35,131 bases of DNA from an uncultured Collinsella sp. (lineage in GTDB: Bacteria; Actinomycetota; Coriobacteriia; Coriobacteriales; Coriobacteriaceae): assembly GCA_900758845.1 (NCBI GenBank), contig CAAESW010000048.1:1-35131 (forward strand), given 5' to 3'. Positions 18,388-26,096 of this stretch are shown piece after piece; the first letter of the stretch is position 1, and the number at the start of each line of letters is the position of its first letter. The notes beneath the pieces were generated by a model. That model was not told the DNA's origin. It did not search any database and saw nothing but the letters and a program-made list of their open reading frames with translations. The position numbers and the translations under genes are program-made.

Positions 18388-19332
18388 ATGCCCGCGCTTA
18401 TCACCCATCATCTGTTTGGCGAGGAAAGCATCGACCGTCTTCCGCAGGGCGTCATCACGTCCGATGAAGAGCGCATTGCCTTTATCTTGGGCAACCAAGG
18501 CCCCGACCCGTTTTTCTTTCACATTCTGACACCGCGTGTTTCCGACTGCACGCTGCTGGCGCAGGTCATGCATCGGTCGCGCATGTCTCGCCAGTTCGCG
18601 TGCCTGCGCGACGGCGTGTCGCATCTGCTGCCGCGCGACGCCAGCTTGGGTCGCGCCTTTGCGTTGGGCCTGCTGTCTCATTACGTGCTCGACCGCAACG
18701 CCCATCCCTTTGTCTATGAGCAGCAGTTTGGCATCGTGGAGTCCGATTCAGAGCTTGAGGATTCGAGCAGTCAGGTCCATGCCGTGATCGAGAGCGACCT
18801 GGATGTACTGATGCTGCAGCTTAAACGCGATGGCGCTACGGTCGACGATTACCCGCCGGCGGGCGAGATCGTCACCACCGATCGCATCAATCGCGTGGCC
18901 GGCGTGCTGATGAGCTATGTTGCCGGACGCGTGTACGGCATTGACATTCCGGCGGGGGAGTACGGTGCTGCCGTTGCCAATATGCAGCGACTTTACCGCG
19001 CGATTGAGCCGGCCGGCTCCGCAAAGACGCGCGCGATCTCGCTGGTTGAGGGCTTGGTGCACGACTACTCGCTGCTCGACGGCCTTGCCCATCGCGTGAC
19101 GACGGAGCTGCCCGAGCGCACCGGTAACCTGGGCCATCTGACATGGAAGAATCCCTTTACCGACGAGGTCTCGAACGAGAGTTTCCCCGAGGTCTTTGAT
19201 CGCGCGCTGGTCGATTACGAGTGCACGGTCGCACGTTTTATCGAGACCGGTGACATGGATGCCGTGACCAGTCACGTCAACTACAGCGGTCGCGTGCTCG
19301 AAGCCGATGAGGAGTTCGACCGCGAGGAATAG
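18388..19332 (+). CDS. Zinc-dependent phospholipase C family protein
   Basis: A 314-residue protein resembling the Zn_dep_PLPC family. ATG 18388 is preferred to 18358 because GAAAGGATC sits in front of it. Metal-ligand-like motifs are 'PALITHHLF' (H7, H8), 'GNQGPDPFFFH' with D40, 'LSHYVLDRNAHPF' (H98, D102, H106) and 'HAVIESDLD' (H131, E135, D139), matching the family's His/Asp/Glu cluster that holds zinc ions. No signal peptide or membrane helix is visible, unlike secreted clostridial phospholipases, so it is probably cytoplasmic and its substrate is uncertain. These housekeeping homologues are widespread in gut anaerobes. Confidence 0.8.
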   Translation: MPALITHHLFGEESIDRLPQGVITSDEERIAFILGNQGPDPFFFHILTPRVSDCTLLAQVMHRSRMSRQFACLRDGVSHLLPRDASLGRAFALGLLSHYVLDRNAHPFVYEQQFGIVESDSELEDSSSQVHAVIESDLDVLMLQLKRDGATVDDYPPAGEIVTTDRINRVAGVLMSYVAGRVYGIDIPAGEYGAAVANMQRLYRAIEPAGSAKTRAISLVEGLVHDYSLLDGLAHRVTTELPERTGNLGHLTWKNPFTDEVSNESFPEVFDRALVDYECTVARFIETGDMDAVTSHVNYSGRVLEADEEFDREE

Positions 19333-19382
19333 GGCCCGTGCGTGCCCCTTTGCCGAATCCTTACCGGCAGTTCTGGACAATT

Positions 19383-19392
19383 GGGGTACGAT
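19383..19392 (+). promoter_or_regulatory. Probable -10 of the MFS transporter gene
   Basis: GGGGTACGAT ends 42 bases before the start at 19434. A -35 is not evident. It has the same G-run plus -10 layout as 6219, 27882 and 29504. Confidence 0.5.
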
Positions 19393-19433
19393 GAGCTAAC
19401 TGCATATCGGGCGAATACGAAGGGTCCCTGTCC

Positions 19434-20693
19434 ATGAAATACACCAAGCTCGAGCGTAACTGGGTTATGTACGATGTGGGCAACTCGGCGCTCGTGCTGC
19501 TCAATACCTCGGTGGTGCCCATCTACTTCAATGCGATCAATACCGGCGCTTCCTCGGCCGACCTCGTGGTCGCCTGGGGCAACGCGCAGACGATCGCCTC
19601 GTTGGTCATTGCCATGCTCATGCCCATTCTGGGCGCGCTTGCCGATTACGCTGGCAACAAGATCAAGTTCTTCTTGGGCTTTTTCCTCACGGGCCTGGTT
19701 CTTTGCCTGGCGCAGGCTATCCCCATGTCCGCCATGGCATTTTTGACCGTTTACGTGCTGTGCACTATCGGCCTTAACTCTTCTATGACGTTCTACGACG
19801 CCATGCTGCCCGACATTACCACCGACGAGCGCATGGACGCCGTGTCCAGCTCGGGCTATGCCTGGGGCTACATCGGTTCCACCGTGCCGTTCATCATCTG
19901 CCTGGCGCTTATCATGGGTGGCCCCGCTCTTGGCGTCCCCACCATGCTGGCAACGCGTCTGTCGTTTGTCATCACCGGTGCCTGGTGGCTCATCTTTACC
20001 CTGCCGCTCATTCGCACCTATAAGCAAAAGTACGGTCGCGAGCGCGGTCCCCAGGACACTCTCGGTCACATCGTGGGCGGCGTGTTCTCCGAGGTCGGAC
20101 ACACCATGCGCGAGATCGCCCACAACAAGACCGTGCTGGTCTACATGATCGCGTTCTTCTTCTACATCGATGGTGTCCATACGGTCATCTCCATGGCAAC
20201 CAGCTACGGCTCGGCTTTGGGCATCGATTCGACCCAGCTGGTGCTGGCGCTGCTCGTTACACAGTTTGTAGCCTTCCCGTCCGCCATCATCTACGGCAAG
20301 CTCGCCGGTCGCGTGGGCACGCTCAACATGATCATGGTGGCCGTTGCCGCCTACATGGGCATCGTGCTCTTTGCCGCGTTTTTCTTAAAGACCGCCTTTG
20401 AGTTTTGGGTGCTCGCCATTTTGGTCGGCTTGTTCCAAGGTGGCGTGCAGGCGCTCAGCCGCAGCTATTTTGGCCGCATCATCCCCAAGGAAAAGTCCAA
20501 CGAGTACTACGGCTTCTTTGATATCTTTGGCCGCTATGCAAGCGTGATGGGCACCTTCCTGGTGTCGGTCGTCACCTCGCTGACCGGCAACCCGTCGCTG
20601 GGTGTCCTTTCCATCGGCGTGCTGCTGGTCGTTGGCTTTATGCTGCTGGTCCGCCTGTCCCGCATGACTCGGGCGGCAGAGCATGCCGCATAG
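19434..20693 (+). CDS. MFS transporter, UMF1 (Atg22-like) family
   Basis: A 419-residue membrane protein with about 12 hydrophobic segments. The N-terminus 'LERNWVMYDVGNSALVLL' is the characteristic UMF1/Atg22 opening (W-x-x-YD-x-GNSA). Later features include 'ALADYAGNKIKFFLGFF' in the first intracellular loop, a charged central loop 'RTYKQKYGRERGPQD', and 'QALSRSYFGRIIPKEKSNEYYGFFDIFG', also typical. In yeast Atg22 exports amino acids from the vacuole; bacterial substrates are not established. It has its own likely promoter and no obvious partner gene. Confidence 0.92.
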   Translation: MKYTKLERNWVMYDVGNSALVLLNTSVVPIYFNAINTGASSADLVVAWGNAQTIASLVIAMLMPILGALADYAGNKIKFFLGFFLTGLVLCLAQAIPMSAMAFLTVYVLCTIGLNSSMTFYDAMLPDITTDERMDAVSSSGYAWGYIGSTVPFIICLALIMGGPALGVPTMLATRLSFVITGAWWLIFTLPLIRTYKQKYGRERGPQDTLGHIVGGVFSEVGHTMREIAHNKTVLVYMIAFFFYIDGVHTVISMATSYGSALGIDSTQLVLALLVTQFVAFPSAIIYGKLAGRVGTLNMIMVAVAAYMGIVLFAAFFLKTAFEFWVLAILVGLFQGGVQALSRSYFGRIIPKEKSNEYYGFFDIFGRYASVMGTFLVSVVTSLTGNPSLGVLSIGVLLVVGFMLLVRLSRMTRAAEHAA

Positions 20694-20782
20694 GAGCGAG
20701 CGGCTATTGTGCCTGTCCACGGTACTCTTTTGGGGTTATCCGCAATAAACATTGCGACTTGCGAGCAATGATTTGCCCAACT

Positions 20783-20791
20783 GGGTATGAT
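20783..20791 (+). promoter_or_regulatory. Probable -10 of the glycosyltransferase operon
   Basis: GGGTATGAT, a five-of-six -10 behind GGG, 17 bases before the leader hairpin and 74 bases before the start codon. A -35 is not clear. Confidence 0.5.
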
Positions 20792-20807
20792 GGAATCAGC
20801 TAGGTCG

Positions 20808-20843
20808 CGGGGCGTCGCCTGTGTTTGGCGGCGTCCCGTTTTT
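20808..20843 (+). terminator. Terminator-like hairpin in the glycosyltransferase leader
   Basis: CGGGGCGTCGCC 20808-20819 pairs with GGCGGCGTCCCG 20827-20838 (12 base pairs including two G-U) followed directly by TTTTT. The Shine-Dalgarno GGGAGGG begins about 10 bases later. A promoter-like site lies upstream and none fits between, so this looks like an attenuator. Confidence 0.65.
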
Positions 20844-20864
20844 GTGTTGCAGGGAGGGTAAGGC

Positions 20865-22052
20865 ATGAACGCCACAGTCGTGATTCCAACGTATTGGGCG
20901 GGCGATGACGCTTGCGCAAACGCCCCTGGCACCTATGACCATTCGACGCGACTCAACGCCGACAATCCCGAACTTGACCGCTGCTTGGCCTCGCTTGAGC
21001 AGGTGTGCGACATTCCGCGCATCATCCTTTTGGTGGTCTGTCCCGTTTCTGCCACAGCCGATGTGTCGCTGCGCGTGCACGAGATTGTCGACGCGCATCC
21101 CACGCTCAAGGTCACCGTTGTCACCAACACCCAGGCCTCGCGCATCGCAGACCGGGTTGCTCAGATCGCGCCCAAGGGTTCGGGCGAATGCGTGAGCCTG
21201 CGAGGCTACGGTGCCATCCGCAACATGGGGCTAGCCTGTGCCGCTGTGCTGGGGCATGACGCGGTTATCTTTTTGGATGACGATGAGACTGTCATCGACG
21301 CCGACTTTATGAAGCGCGCGACCTATGCGTTGGGGCAGCAGACGCGTCAGGGCTTGCCGATCTTGGTCAAGAGCGGCTATTTCTACGATCGCGACGGCTC
21401 GCCGCTGGCTCCCACGGACAAGGCGGGCATCTGCCATCGTTGGTGGACCAAGCGCATCGAGTTCAACCGTTGGATGAAAAAGGCGCTCTCGGGCACCCGC
21501 ATCTCGCGCTCCAACTACGTGTGCGGCGGTCTGATGGCCCTGCACGCCCGCGCCTTTACGCGTGTAGCCTTTGACCCGTTTATCACCCGCGGCGAGGACT
21601 TGGACTACCTCTTTAACATGCGCATGTTTGGCTACGACGTGTGGTTCGATAACGAGTGGACCGTGCGCCATCTGCCTCCGGAGTCCGAAAAACGCTCACC
21701 GCGCTTTATGCAGGATGTATACCGTTGGTACTACGAACGGGCCAAGTTGACATTCGCCGCGCATCAAAAGGAGCTCATTCCCGTTACGGCGGCATCGCTC
21801 ATGCCCTACCCGGGCCCGTGGATTTCGCGCGAGCTCGACGACCGCGTGCGCAAGACCGCTATGGTCCGCAGCGTGTTTACCCGCGAGCATGAGGGCTACC
21901 TGCGCATCTGGCGCCATGGTATCGACGAGGCAAAGGCCTATGCGCGCCAAAACGCTGCAAGCTATCTGCGTTTCCAGAGCTTTTGGCCCAAGATCATGGA
22001 CGGGCTTTGGCGTGACGCACAACTGATCAGTATCCTGGAGGGGGCCGAATGA
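20865..22052 (+). CDS. Family 2-like (GT-A fold) glycosyltransferase
   Basis: A 395-residue protein with no membrane segment. The N-terminus 'ATVVIPTYWAG' and an acidic triad near residue 138, 'VIFLDDDETVIDADF', are the nucleotide-sugar and metal motifs of GT-A enzymes. A later 'RGEDLDYLFNMRMFGYDVWF' corresponds to the acceptor-side 'ED' motif. The donor and acceptor sugars cannot be inferred. The stop overlaps the ATG of the sensor kinase by four bases (ATGA), tying its expression to a signalling pair; this is unusual for a glycosyltransferase. Likely roles are cell-envelope or exopolysaccharide modification. Confidence 0.85.
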   Translation: MNATVVIPTYWAGDDACANAPGTYDHSTRLNADNPELDRCLASLEQVCDIPRIILLVVCPVSATADVSLRVHEIVDAHPTLKVTVVTNTQASRIADRVAQIAPKGSGECVSLRGYGAIRNMGLACAAVLGHDAVIFLDDDETVIDADFMKRATYALGQQTRQGLPILVKSGYFYDRDGSPLAPTDKAGICHRWWTKRIEFNRWMKKALSGTRISRSNYVCGGLMALHARAFTRVAFDPFITRGEDLDYLFNMRMFGYDVWFDNEWTVRHLPPESEKRSPRFMQDVYRWYYERAKLTFAAHQKELIPVTAASLMPYPGPWISRELDDRVRKTAMVRSVFTREHEGYLRIWRHGIDEAKAYARQNAASYLRFQSFWPKIMDGLWRDAQLISILEGAE

Positions 22053-23392
22053 TCGACCGCCGCGCCCAGCGCGATAGTTCAATATCAATCTTTCGCATCA
22101 TTGCCGTTGCCTGCGCCATTTGCGTGCTGGTGTACTTTATTTTTGCCTTGGTGACCGGTATCGAGCCGATCGCCACGGTGATTGCCTGCGCGCTGCTGTG
22201 CATCTTTCTGTGCATCTTTATCTTTTTGACGCTCAATCCCGATTCGGTGCGCTCCCAGTACACCGAGGAGACGCTCTCGGTGGCCTCGGCCATGCTCGAG
22301 GACATTAAGGGCGGTCTGACGCAGGAGTCGGCGCGTTTGGTGTGCCGGCGCATTTTGCCCGAGACGCGCGCCATGACGGTGGCCATCACCGACGAGGGCA
22401 ACGTGTTGGCCTGCGCGGGCGAGTTTGAGGAAAAACTACTGCCAGATTCTCCCATCCACACGCTTGCCACACGCTACGTTATCGAACATGGCATCGTGCA
22501 GTCGTTCAACCGTATGGTGGATGTCGTGGGCTCGGACGGCTCGCACAACCAAGTCCCCGCCGGCATTATCGCCCCCATCAAGGTGGGCGATCGTACCGTC
22601 GGCACGCTCAAGTTCTACTACAAGACCCCGCGCGCCGTCGACCGTACCCAGTACGCGCTTGCCTCGGGCTTTGCCGAGATCTTGTCCACGCAGCTCGCCA
22701 TCCACGAGCTCGAGGTGCAAAAGGAACTCACAGCGCGCGCCGAGGTGCGTGCGCTGCAGGCGCAGATTAACCCGCACTTCCTGTTCAACACGCTGAACAC
22801 CATTGCATCGTTTACGCGCACCGACCCGCTGCGGGCCCGCGAACTGCTTCGTGAGTTCTCATCGTTCTATCGTGCCACGCTCGACAACTCGGGATCGCTT
22901 ATTCCGGTCTCGCGCGAGGTTGCACAGACCAAGCGCTACCTTACCTTTGAGAAGGCCCGCTTTGGCGAGGACCGCGTGCTTGCGACGTTCGATGTGTCCG
23001 AGGACGTGGAAGATACGCTGGTGCCGGCGTTCGTGATCCAGCCGATTGTCGAGAACGCCGTACGTCATGGTATGGGCGATGACGACGCCCTGAGGATCGA
23101 CGTGACCGTTCACCAAGACGGCGAGGATGCAATCTTGATTGCCGTGGCCGATAATGGCGTGGGCATGGATGAGGGTACCGCCGCCAGACTGTTTGACGAG
23201 CGCTCTGCCCGTCCCGACGCCAGCTCTCCCCAGGGTGGCGGCGCCGGTGTGGCCATGCACAATATTTCGGAGCGCATCCATCGCTTTTATGGGCCGCACT
23301 CCTATACGCGTCTCGAATCGGCGCCGGGCAAGGGCACCAAAGTGCTCCTTCATCTTGATTTGTCAGAGAGCATCTTTGACATTCAAGAGTAA
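22049..23392 (+). CDS. LytS/YehU-type sensor histidine kinase (second copy)
   Basis: A 447-residue sensor kinase with the same plan as the one at 16137: two membrane helices (about 12-34 and 38-63), a GAF-like region, the phospho-acceptor H243 in 'AQINPHFLFNTLNTI', N-box 'IVENAVRHG' and G-box 'VADNGVGMDEG'. Matching stretches such as 'ALASGFAEILSTQLA' against 'ALASGFADLISTQLA' show that the pair are paralogues. The start codon overlaps the glycosyltransferase stop. The regulator gene follows after 72 bases containing a CTACGGGC.../...CGTAG stem-loop. Confidence 0.93.
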   Translation: MIDRRAQRDSSISIFRIIAVACAICVLVYFIFALVTGIEPIATVIACALLCIFLCIFIFLTLNPDSVRSQYTEETLSVASAMLEDIKGGLTQESARLVCRRILPETRAMTVAITDEGNVLACAGEFEEKLLPDSPIHTLATRYVIEHGIVQSFNRMVDVVGSDGSHNQVPAGIIAPIKVGDRTVGTLKFYYKTPRAVDRTQYALASGFAEILSTQLAIHELEVQKELTARAEVRALQAQINPHFLFNTLNTIASFTRTDPLRARELLREFSSFYRATLDNSGSLIPVSREVAQTKRYLTFEKARFGEDRVLATFDVSEDVEDTLVPAFVIQPIVENAVRHGMGDDDALRIDVTVHQDGEDAILIAVADNGVGMDEGTAARLFDERSARPDASSPQGGGAGVAMHNISERIHRFYGPHSYTRLESAPGKGTKVLLHLDLSESIFDIQE

Positions 23393-23464
23393 AATAAAAG
23401 GCTACGGGCTCAACGTCATGCGACGGATGCCCGGCGTAGTTAGTTGACGAAAGGTTTTATCCCT

Positions 23465-24181
23465 ATGCTGCGTGCGATGATTGTGGATGATGAGGCGCCG
23501 GCTCGCTCGGAGCTTCGCTTCCTGCTCGAGCAAACGGGCAAGATCGGCACGATCACGGAGGCGTCGAGCGTCCGCTCCGCCATCGAGATGCTTATGGAAA
23601 GTCGCGTGGATGTCGTGTTTCTCGATATCTCGATGCCCGGTGCCTCGGGCCTGCAACTTGCCGAGGCGCTGCATAAGCTCAAAAATCCGCCGGCGATCGT
23701 GTTTGTGACTGCGTATAGTGACCATGCGGTCGAGGCATTCGACGTGGATGCCGTCGATTATCTGATGAAGCCGGTCGAGGAAGCTCGCTTGGATCGCGCG
23801 ATCGAGAAGGTCATGCAACGCGCCAAGCCGGTTACGGACAGCAAGGTGACCATCGAGCGTATCCCGGTGGAAAAGGGCGGCCGCAAGGTGCTCATTCCCG
23901 TGGACGACATTCGCTTTATCATGGCTAAGGACGATTACTCCTGCATCTATACCGTCGATGATCGCTTTTTGTCGACGACCTCGCTGGCGCAGTTTGAGGC
24001 CAAGCTCTGCGACTTTGGCTTCTTCCGTGTTCACCGCCGCTATATCGTCAACTTGGCGTGCGTTACGGACGTCGAGACGGTGCCCTCGGGCGCCATCCAG
24101 CTGGGCATTACGGGCGTCGACGAACGCGTGCCGGTTTCGCGCCGCCGCGTCGTGCCGCTCAAGAAGGCCCTGAGTCTCTAG
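23465..24181 (+). CDS. LytTR-family response regulator (second copy)
   Basis: A 238-residue receiver plus LytTR regulator. ATG 23465 is chosen because the receiver begins at once (MLRAMIVDDEAPARS) and GAAAGG lies 10 bases upstream; TTG 23444 precedes that site. Key residues are D8/D9, phospho-acceptor D54 in 'VVFLDISMPG', and the switch region 'VFVTAYSDHAVEAF' with Lys in 'YLMKPVEE'. The LytTR part (about 130-235) has 'IRFIMAKDDYSCIY' and 'FFRVHRRYIVNLACV'. It is a paralogue of the regulator at 17561 and the partner of the upstream kinase. Confidence 0.94.
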   Translation: MLRAMIVDDEAPARSELRFLLEQTGKIGTITEASSVRSAIEMLMESRVDVVFLDISMPGASGLQLAEALHKLKNPPAIVFVTAYSDHAVEAFDVDAVDYLMKPVEEARLDRAIEKVMQRAKPVTDSKVTIERIPVEKGGRKVLIPVDDIRFIMAKDDYSCIYTVDDRFLSTTSLAQFEAKLCDFGFFRVHRRYIVNLACVTDVETVPSGAIQLGITGVDERVPVSRRRVVPLKKALSL

Positions 24182-24186
24182 CACAC

Positions 24187-24237
24187 TGGCCCCGCAGCCC
24201 TGTAGACCCATCGTCTGCGGAGCCGTGGGGCTTTTTT
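24187..24237 (+). terminator. Probable terminator after the second LytTR gene
   Basis: A GC-rich imperfect stem: GGCCCCGCAG from 24188 faces CTGCGG 24215-24220 and GGGGC 24227-24231, and is followed by six T at 24232-24237. The next gene starts 38 bases later with no obvious promoter, so read-through or a cryptic promoter is needed. Confidence 0.65.
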
Positions 24238-24275
24238 GTATGTATCTGCCGAATCGTTTTTTGCGGAAGGATCCC

Positions 24276-24743
24276 ATGAACAGCGCAAGCGCCAAGCGCA
24301 TCGACATCATCTCGGACACCCACGGCTATTTATCGCCTGCGCTCTTGGATGAGCTTGAGGGCGCAGACCTGATCATCCACGCCGGCGATCTCACGTCAGA
24401 GATGGACTACGAGCACCTATGCACCATCGCCCCCGTGCGGGCCGTACTGGGCAACAACGATTACTACCGCGATTACGGCCCCGATGTAGACCGTCTTGCG
24501 CTCTTTACCTACGAAGGCCTCAAATTCGCCGTAGCCCACTACCGCGAAGACCTTCCGGTGGGATCCGTAGACGTAGCCATCAACGGCCATACCCACGTAA
24601 CCAAAGAAGCCCAAGTGGGCCGTTGCTTAGTCCTCAACCCGGGCAGCGCCAGCTACCCCAGAGGCACCCGAGGCCCCACCATGGCCAGAATGCTCGTCAA
24701 AGACGGCAAGATCCTAAGCACCAAGTTTATTGACCTAGACTAA
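24276..24743 (+). CDS. YfcE/MJ0936-type metallophosphoesterase
   Basis: A 155-residue calcineurin-like phosphodiesterase, typical of the short YfcE group. ATG 24276 is chosen over 24225 because GGAAGGA sits just before it. All metal motifs are present: 'ISDTHG' (D14, H16), 'HAGD' (D38), 'GNND' (N60), H88 in 'VAHYRE' and 'NGHTH' (H105, H107). Enzymes of this group hydrolyse phosphodiesters in vitro and have poorly known natural substrates. A strong terminator follows. Confidence 0.9.
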   Translation: MNSASAKRIDIISDTHGYLSPALLDELEGADLIIHAGDLTSEMDYEHLCTIAPVRAVLGNNDYYRDYGPDVDRLALFTYEGLKFAVAHYREDLPVGSVDVAINGHTHVTKEAQVGRCLVLNPGSASYPRGTRGPTMARMLVKDGKILSTKFIDLD

Positions 24744-24752
24744 CCGCAACAA

Positions 24753-24784
24753 AAACGGGGGATGCAGATGCGTCCCCCGTTTCC
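24753..24784 (+). terminator. Intrinsic terminator of the phosphoesterase gene
   Basis: AAACGGGGGA 24753-24762 pairs perfectly with TCCCCCGTTT 24773-24782. The A-rich and T-rich ends make it potentially bidirectional. Confidence 0.85.
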
Positions 24785-24900
24785 ATTTGAGCCAAAGGCG
24801 GAAGTTCAACAAGATCCATCAGACCAACCCCGCCGAGGAGCATGCGGGCTAGCCGCGCAGCGGTGCATGCCCGCAAAACTGATTGAACAATGTGACGGCA

Positions 24901-25043
24901 GGGAGGGTCTCCGGGGCTGAGGGCGGGGGTTAAGTTTGTCGCGAGTTCCGCACGCAAAGGAAAGCACTTAATGTGCTTTCCGTCTTGCGCAGGACTGTAG
25001 AGCAGCAAACTTAACCCCCGCCCTCAGCCCCGGAGACCCTCCC
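24901..25043. repeat. 143-base palindromic element with perfect 38-base arms
   Basis: Bases 24901-24938 and 25006-25043 are perfect inverted copies (38 of 38). The 67-base centre contains a second stem, GGAAAGCAC 24959-24967 with GTGCTTTCC 24973-24981, and CGCAA/TTGCG and AGTTCC/GGACT pairs that extend the fold. The whole unit can form one long cruciform or RNA hairpin. It lies between the phosphoesterase and tRNA-Asp. The flanking 24783-24900 holds only a weak GCGGGC/GCCCGC stem and no gene. Confidence 0.85.
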
Positions 25044-25076
25044 GGAGGGACCCAAAAAATTTTTTCAAAAAAGTTG

Positions 25077-25106
25077 TTGCGCACCAGACAGACTTCTGTG
25101 TATACT
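25077..25106 (+). promoter_or_regulatory. Promoter of tRNA-Asp
   Basis: TTGCGC 25077-25082 and TATACT 25101-25106 with an 18-base spacer. The expected start is near 25113, about 40 bases before the mature tRNA. The -35 lies in TTGTTGCGCA, part of the motif also seen at 2276 and 25386. Confidence 0.65.
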
Positions 25107-25152
25107 AATCCCCGCAGCGCACGCGAGCGGAAACAAACGCGAACGTCTGCCT

Positions 25153-25230
<78 letters not shown>

Positions 25231-25239
25231 ACGCAGTTA

Positions 25240-25266
25240 AAGCCACGTCTTCGGACGTGGCTTTTT
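25240..25266 (+). terminator. Terminator of tRNA-Asp
   Basis: AAGCCACGTC 25240-25249, TTCG tetraloop, GACGTGGCTT 25254-25263, then further T. A textbook intrinsic terminator. Confidence 0.92.
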
Positions 25267-25385
25267 GCGTTTGATGCACTTTGTTTCGATAGAACGATCG
25301 CCCTGGTGCATCTTCGCCCAGAATCCCCGCGCCTTCGGGAACGCAAGTAAAATCCAATAAGTATATCTGTCTGAACAACAGCTTT

Positions 25386-25430
25386 GTTGCGCAACACCTG
25401 TTCAACGAGACAGGGGGGTTAGGTTATACT
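25386..25430 (+). promoter_or_regulatory. Probable rrf2 promoter with upstream palindrome
   Basis: TTCAAC 25401-25406 and TATACT 25425-25430 with an 18-base spacer form a likely promoter. TGTTGCGCAACA at 25385-25396 is a perfect 12-base palindrome just upstream, at an operator-like position, and shares its core with 2276-2285. The 160-base leader up to 25589 and the stretch 25267-25384 show no gene. Confidence 0.5.
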
Positions 25431-25589
25431 AAATTGCACTGTAGGCCGCATCTGATGCATTTCGCTCCAAGCGCGGCACTCAGAGGATATCCGATTTACC
25501 ATTTGGATGTCCTGGCGGTCATTTAGCGTCTCGACACAAGCTCGGCCCGGAGCTCGTTCGAGCTGTTCGTATTCCTTGAAAGGGGAAAA

Positions 25590-26075
25590 ATGGACATATC
25601 GAGGAAGACTGATTACGCCCTTCGTATGCTGGCGATGCTTGCCGAGGATCCGGAGCGTTTGCTTTCTGTTCGCACCGCTGCCGAAGAGGTCAATGTCCCG
25701 TATTCGTTTGCCCGCTCGATTCAGCACGGTTTGGTCCAGGCCGGTATTGTGGAGAGCCTGCGTGGCGTCCACGGTGGCATGCGTCTCAAGGTCAGTCCGG
25801 ACGACGTCACTATCCGCCAGGTCGTCGAGGCCGTTCAGGGTCCTATGGTTATGAACGATTGCACCGCGCCCGATGGTGACTGTGCGCGTATGGGCGCGTG
25901 CTGCTATCATCCCCTGTGGGCCGGAGCCCAGGCGTTGATGCGCGACTACCTCGATTCCGTTTCGCTCGGCGACATCGTCGCTCACCGCCAGTTCCCAGCC
26001 GTCGATCCCAAGTTCGCCGACCGCGAAGCGTTTCCCGAGTACGCCACCTGCGCGTGCGCTTACCGGGAGGAATAG
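25590..26075 (+). CDS. Rrf2 family transcriptional regulator with Fe-S-type cysteines
   Basis: A 161-residue Rrf2 protein. The N-terminal winged helix is 'ISRKTDYALRMLAMLAE' to about residue 70, with the recognition region 'VPYSFARSIQHGLVQAGIV' and the wing 'RGVHGGMRL'. Three cysteines, C91-X6-C98-X5-C104 (with C105 adjacent), closely match the IscR/NsrR cluster-binding spacing, so a redox, nitric-oxide or iron-sulfur-status sensor is likely. The C-terminal tail adds 'CACAYREE'. AAAGGGGAAAA precedes the ATG. mutY begins 21 bases downstream, so the two are probably one transcript. Targets are unknown. Confidence 0.92.
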   Translation: MDISRKTDYALRMLAMLAEDPERLLSVRTAAEEVNVPYSFARSIQHGLVQAGIVESLRGVHGGMRLKVSPDDVTIRQVVEAVQGPMVMNDCTAPDGDCARMGACCYHPLWAGAQALMRDYLDSVSLGDIVAHRQFPAVDPKFADREAFPEYATCACAYREE

Positions 26076-26096
26076 CGCCGCATAAGGAGCATAGCC

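Noticed and set aside
24727..25008. 93-codon minus-strand frame beside the phosphoesterase
   Set aside because: It runs through the terminator at 24753-24782 and one arm of the large palindrome, has no ribosome site and no recognisable content.
25059..25073. A/T homopolymer runs after the large palindrome as a terminator
   Set aside because: The A6-T6 tract is not directly preceded by a compact GC stem; it more likely acts as an upstream AT-rich element for the tRNA-Asp promoter.
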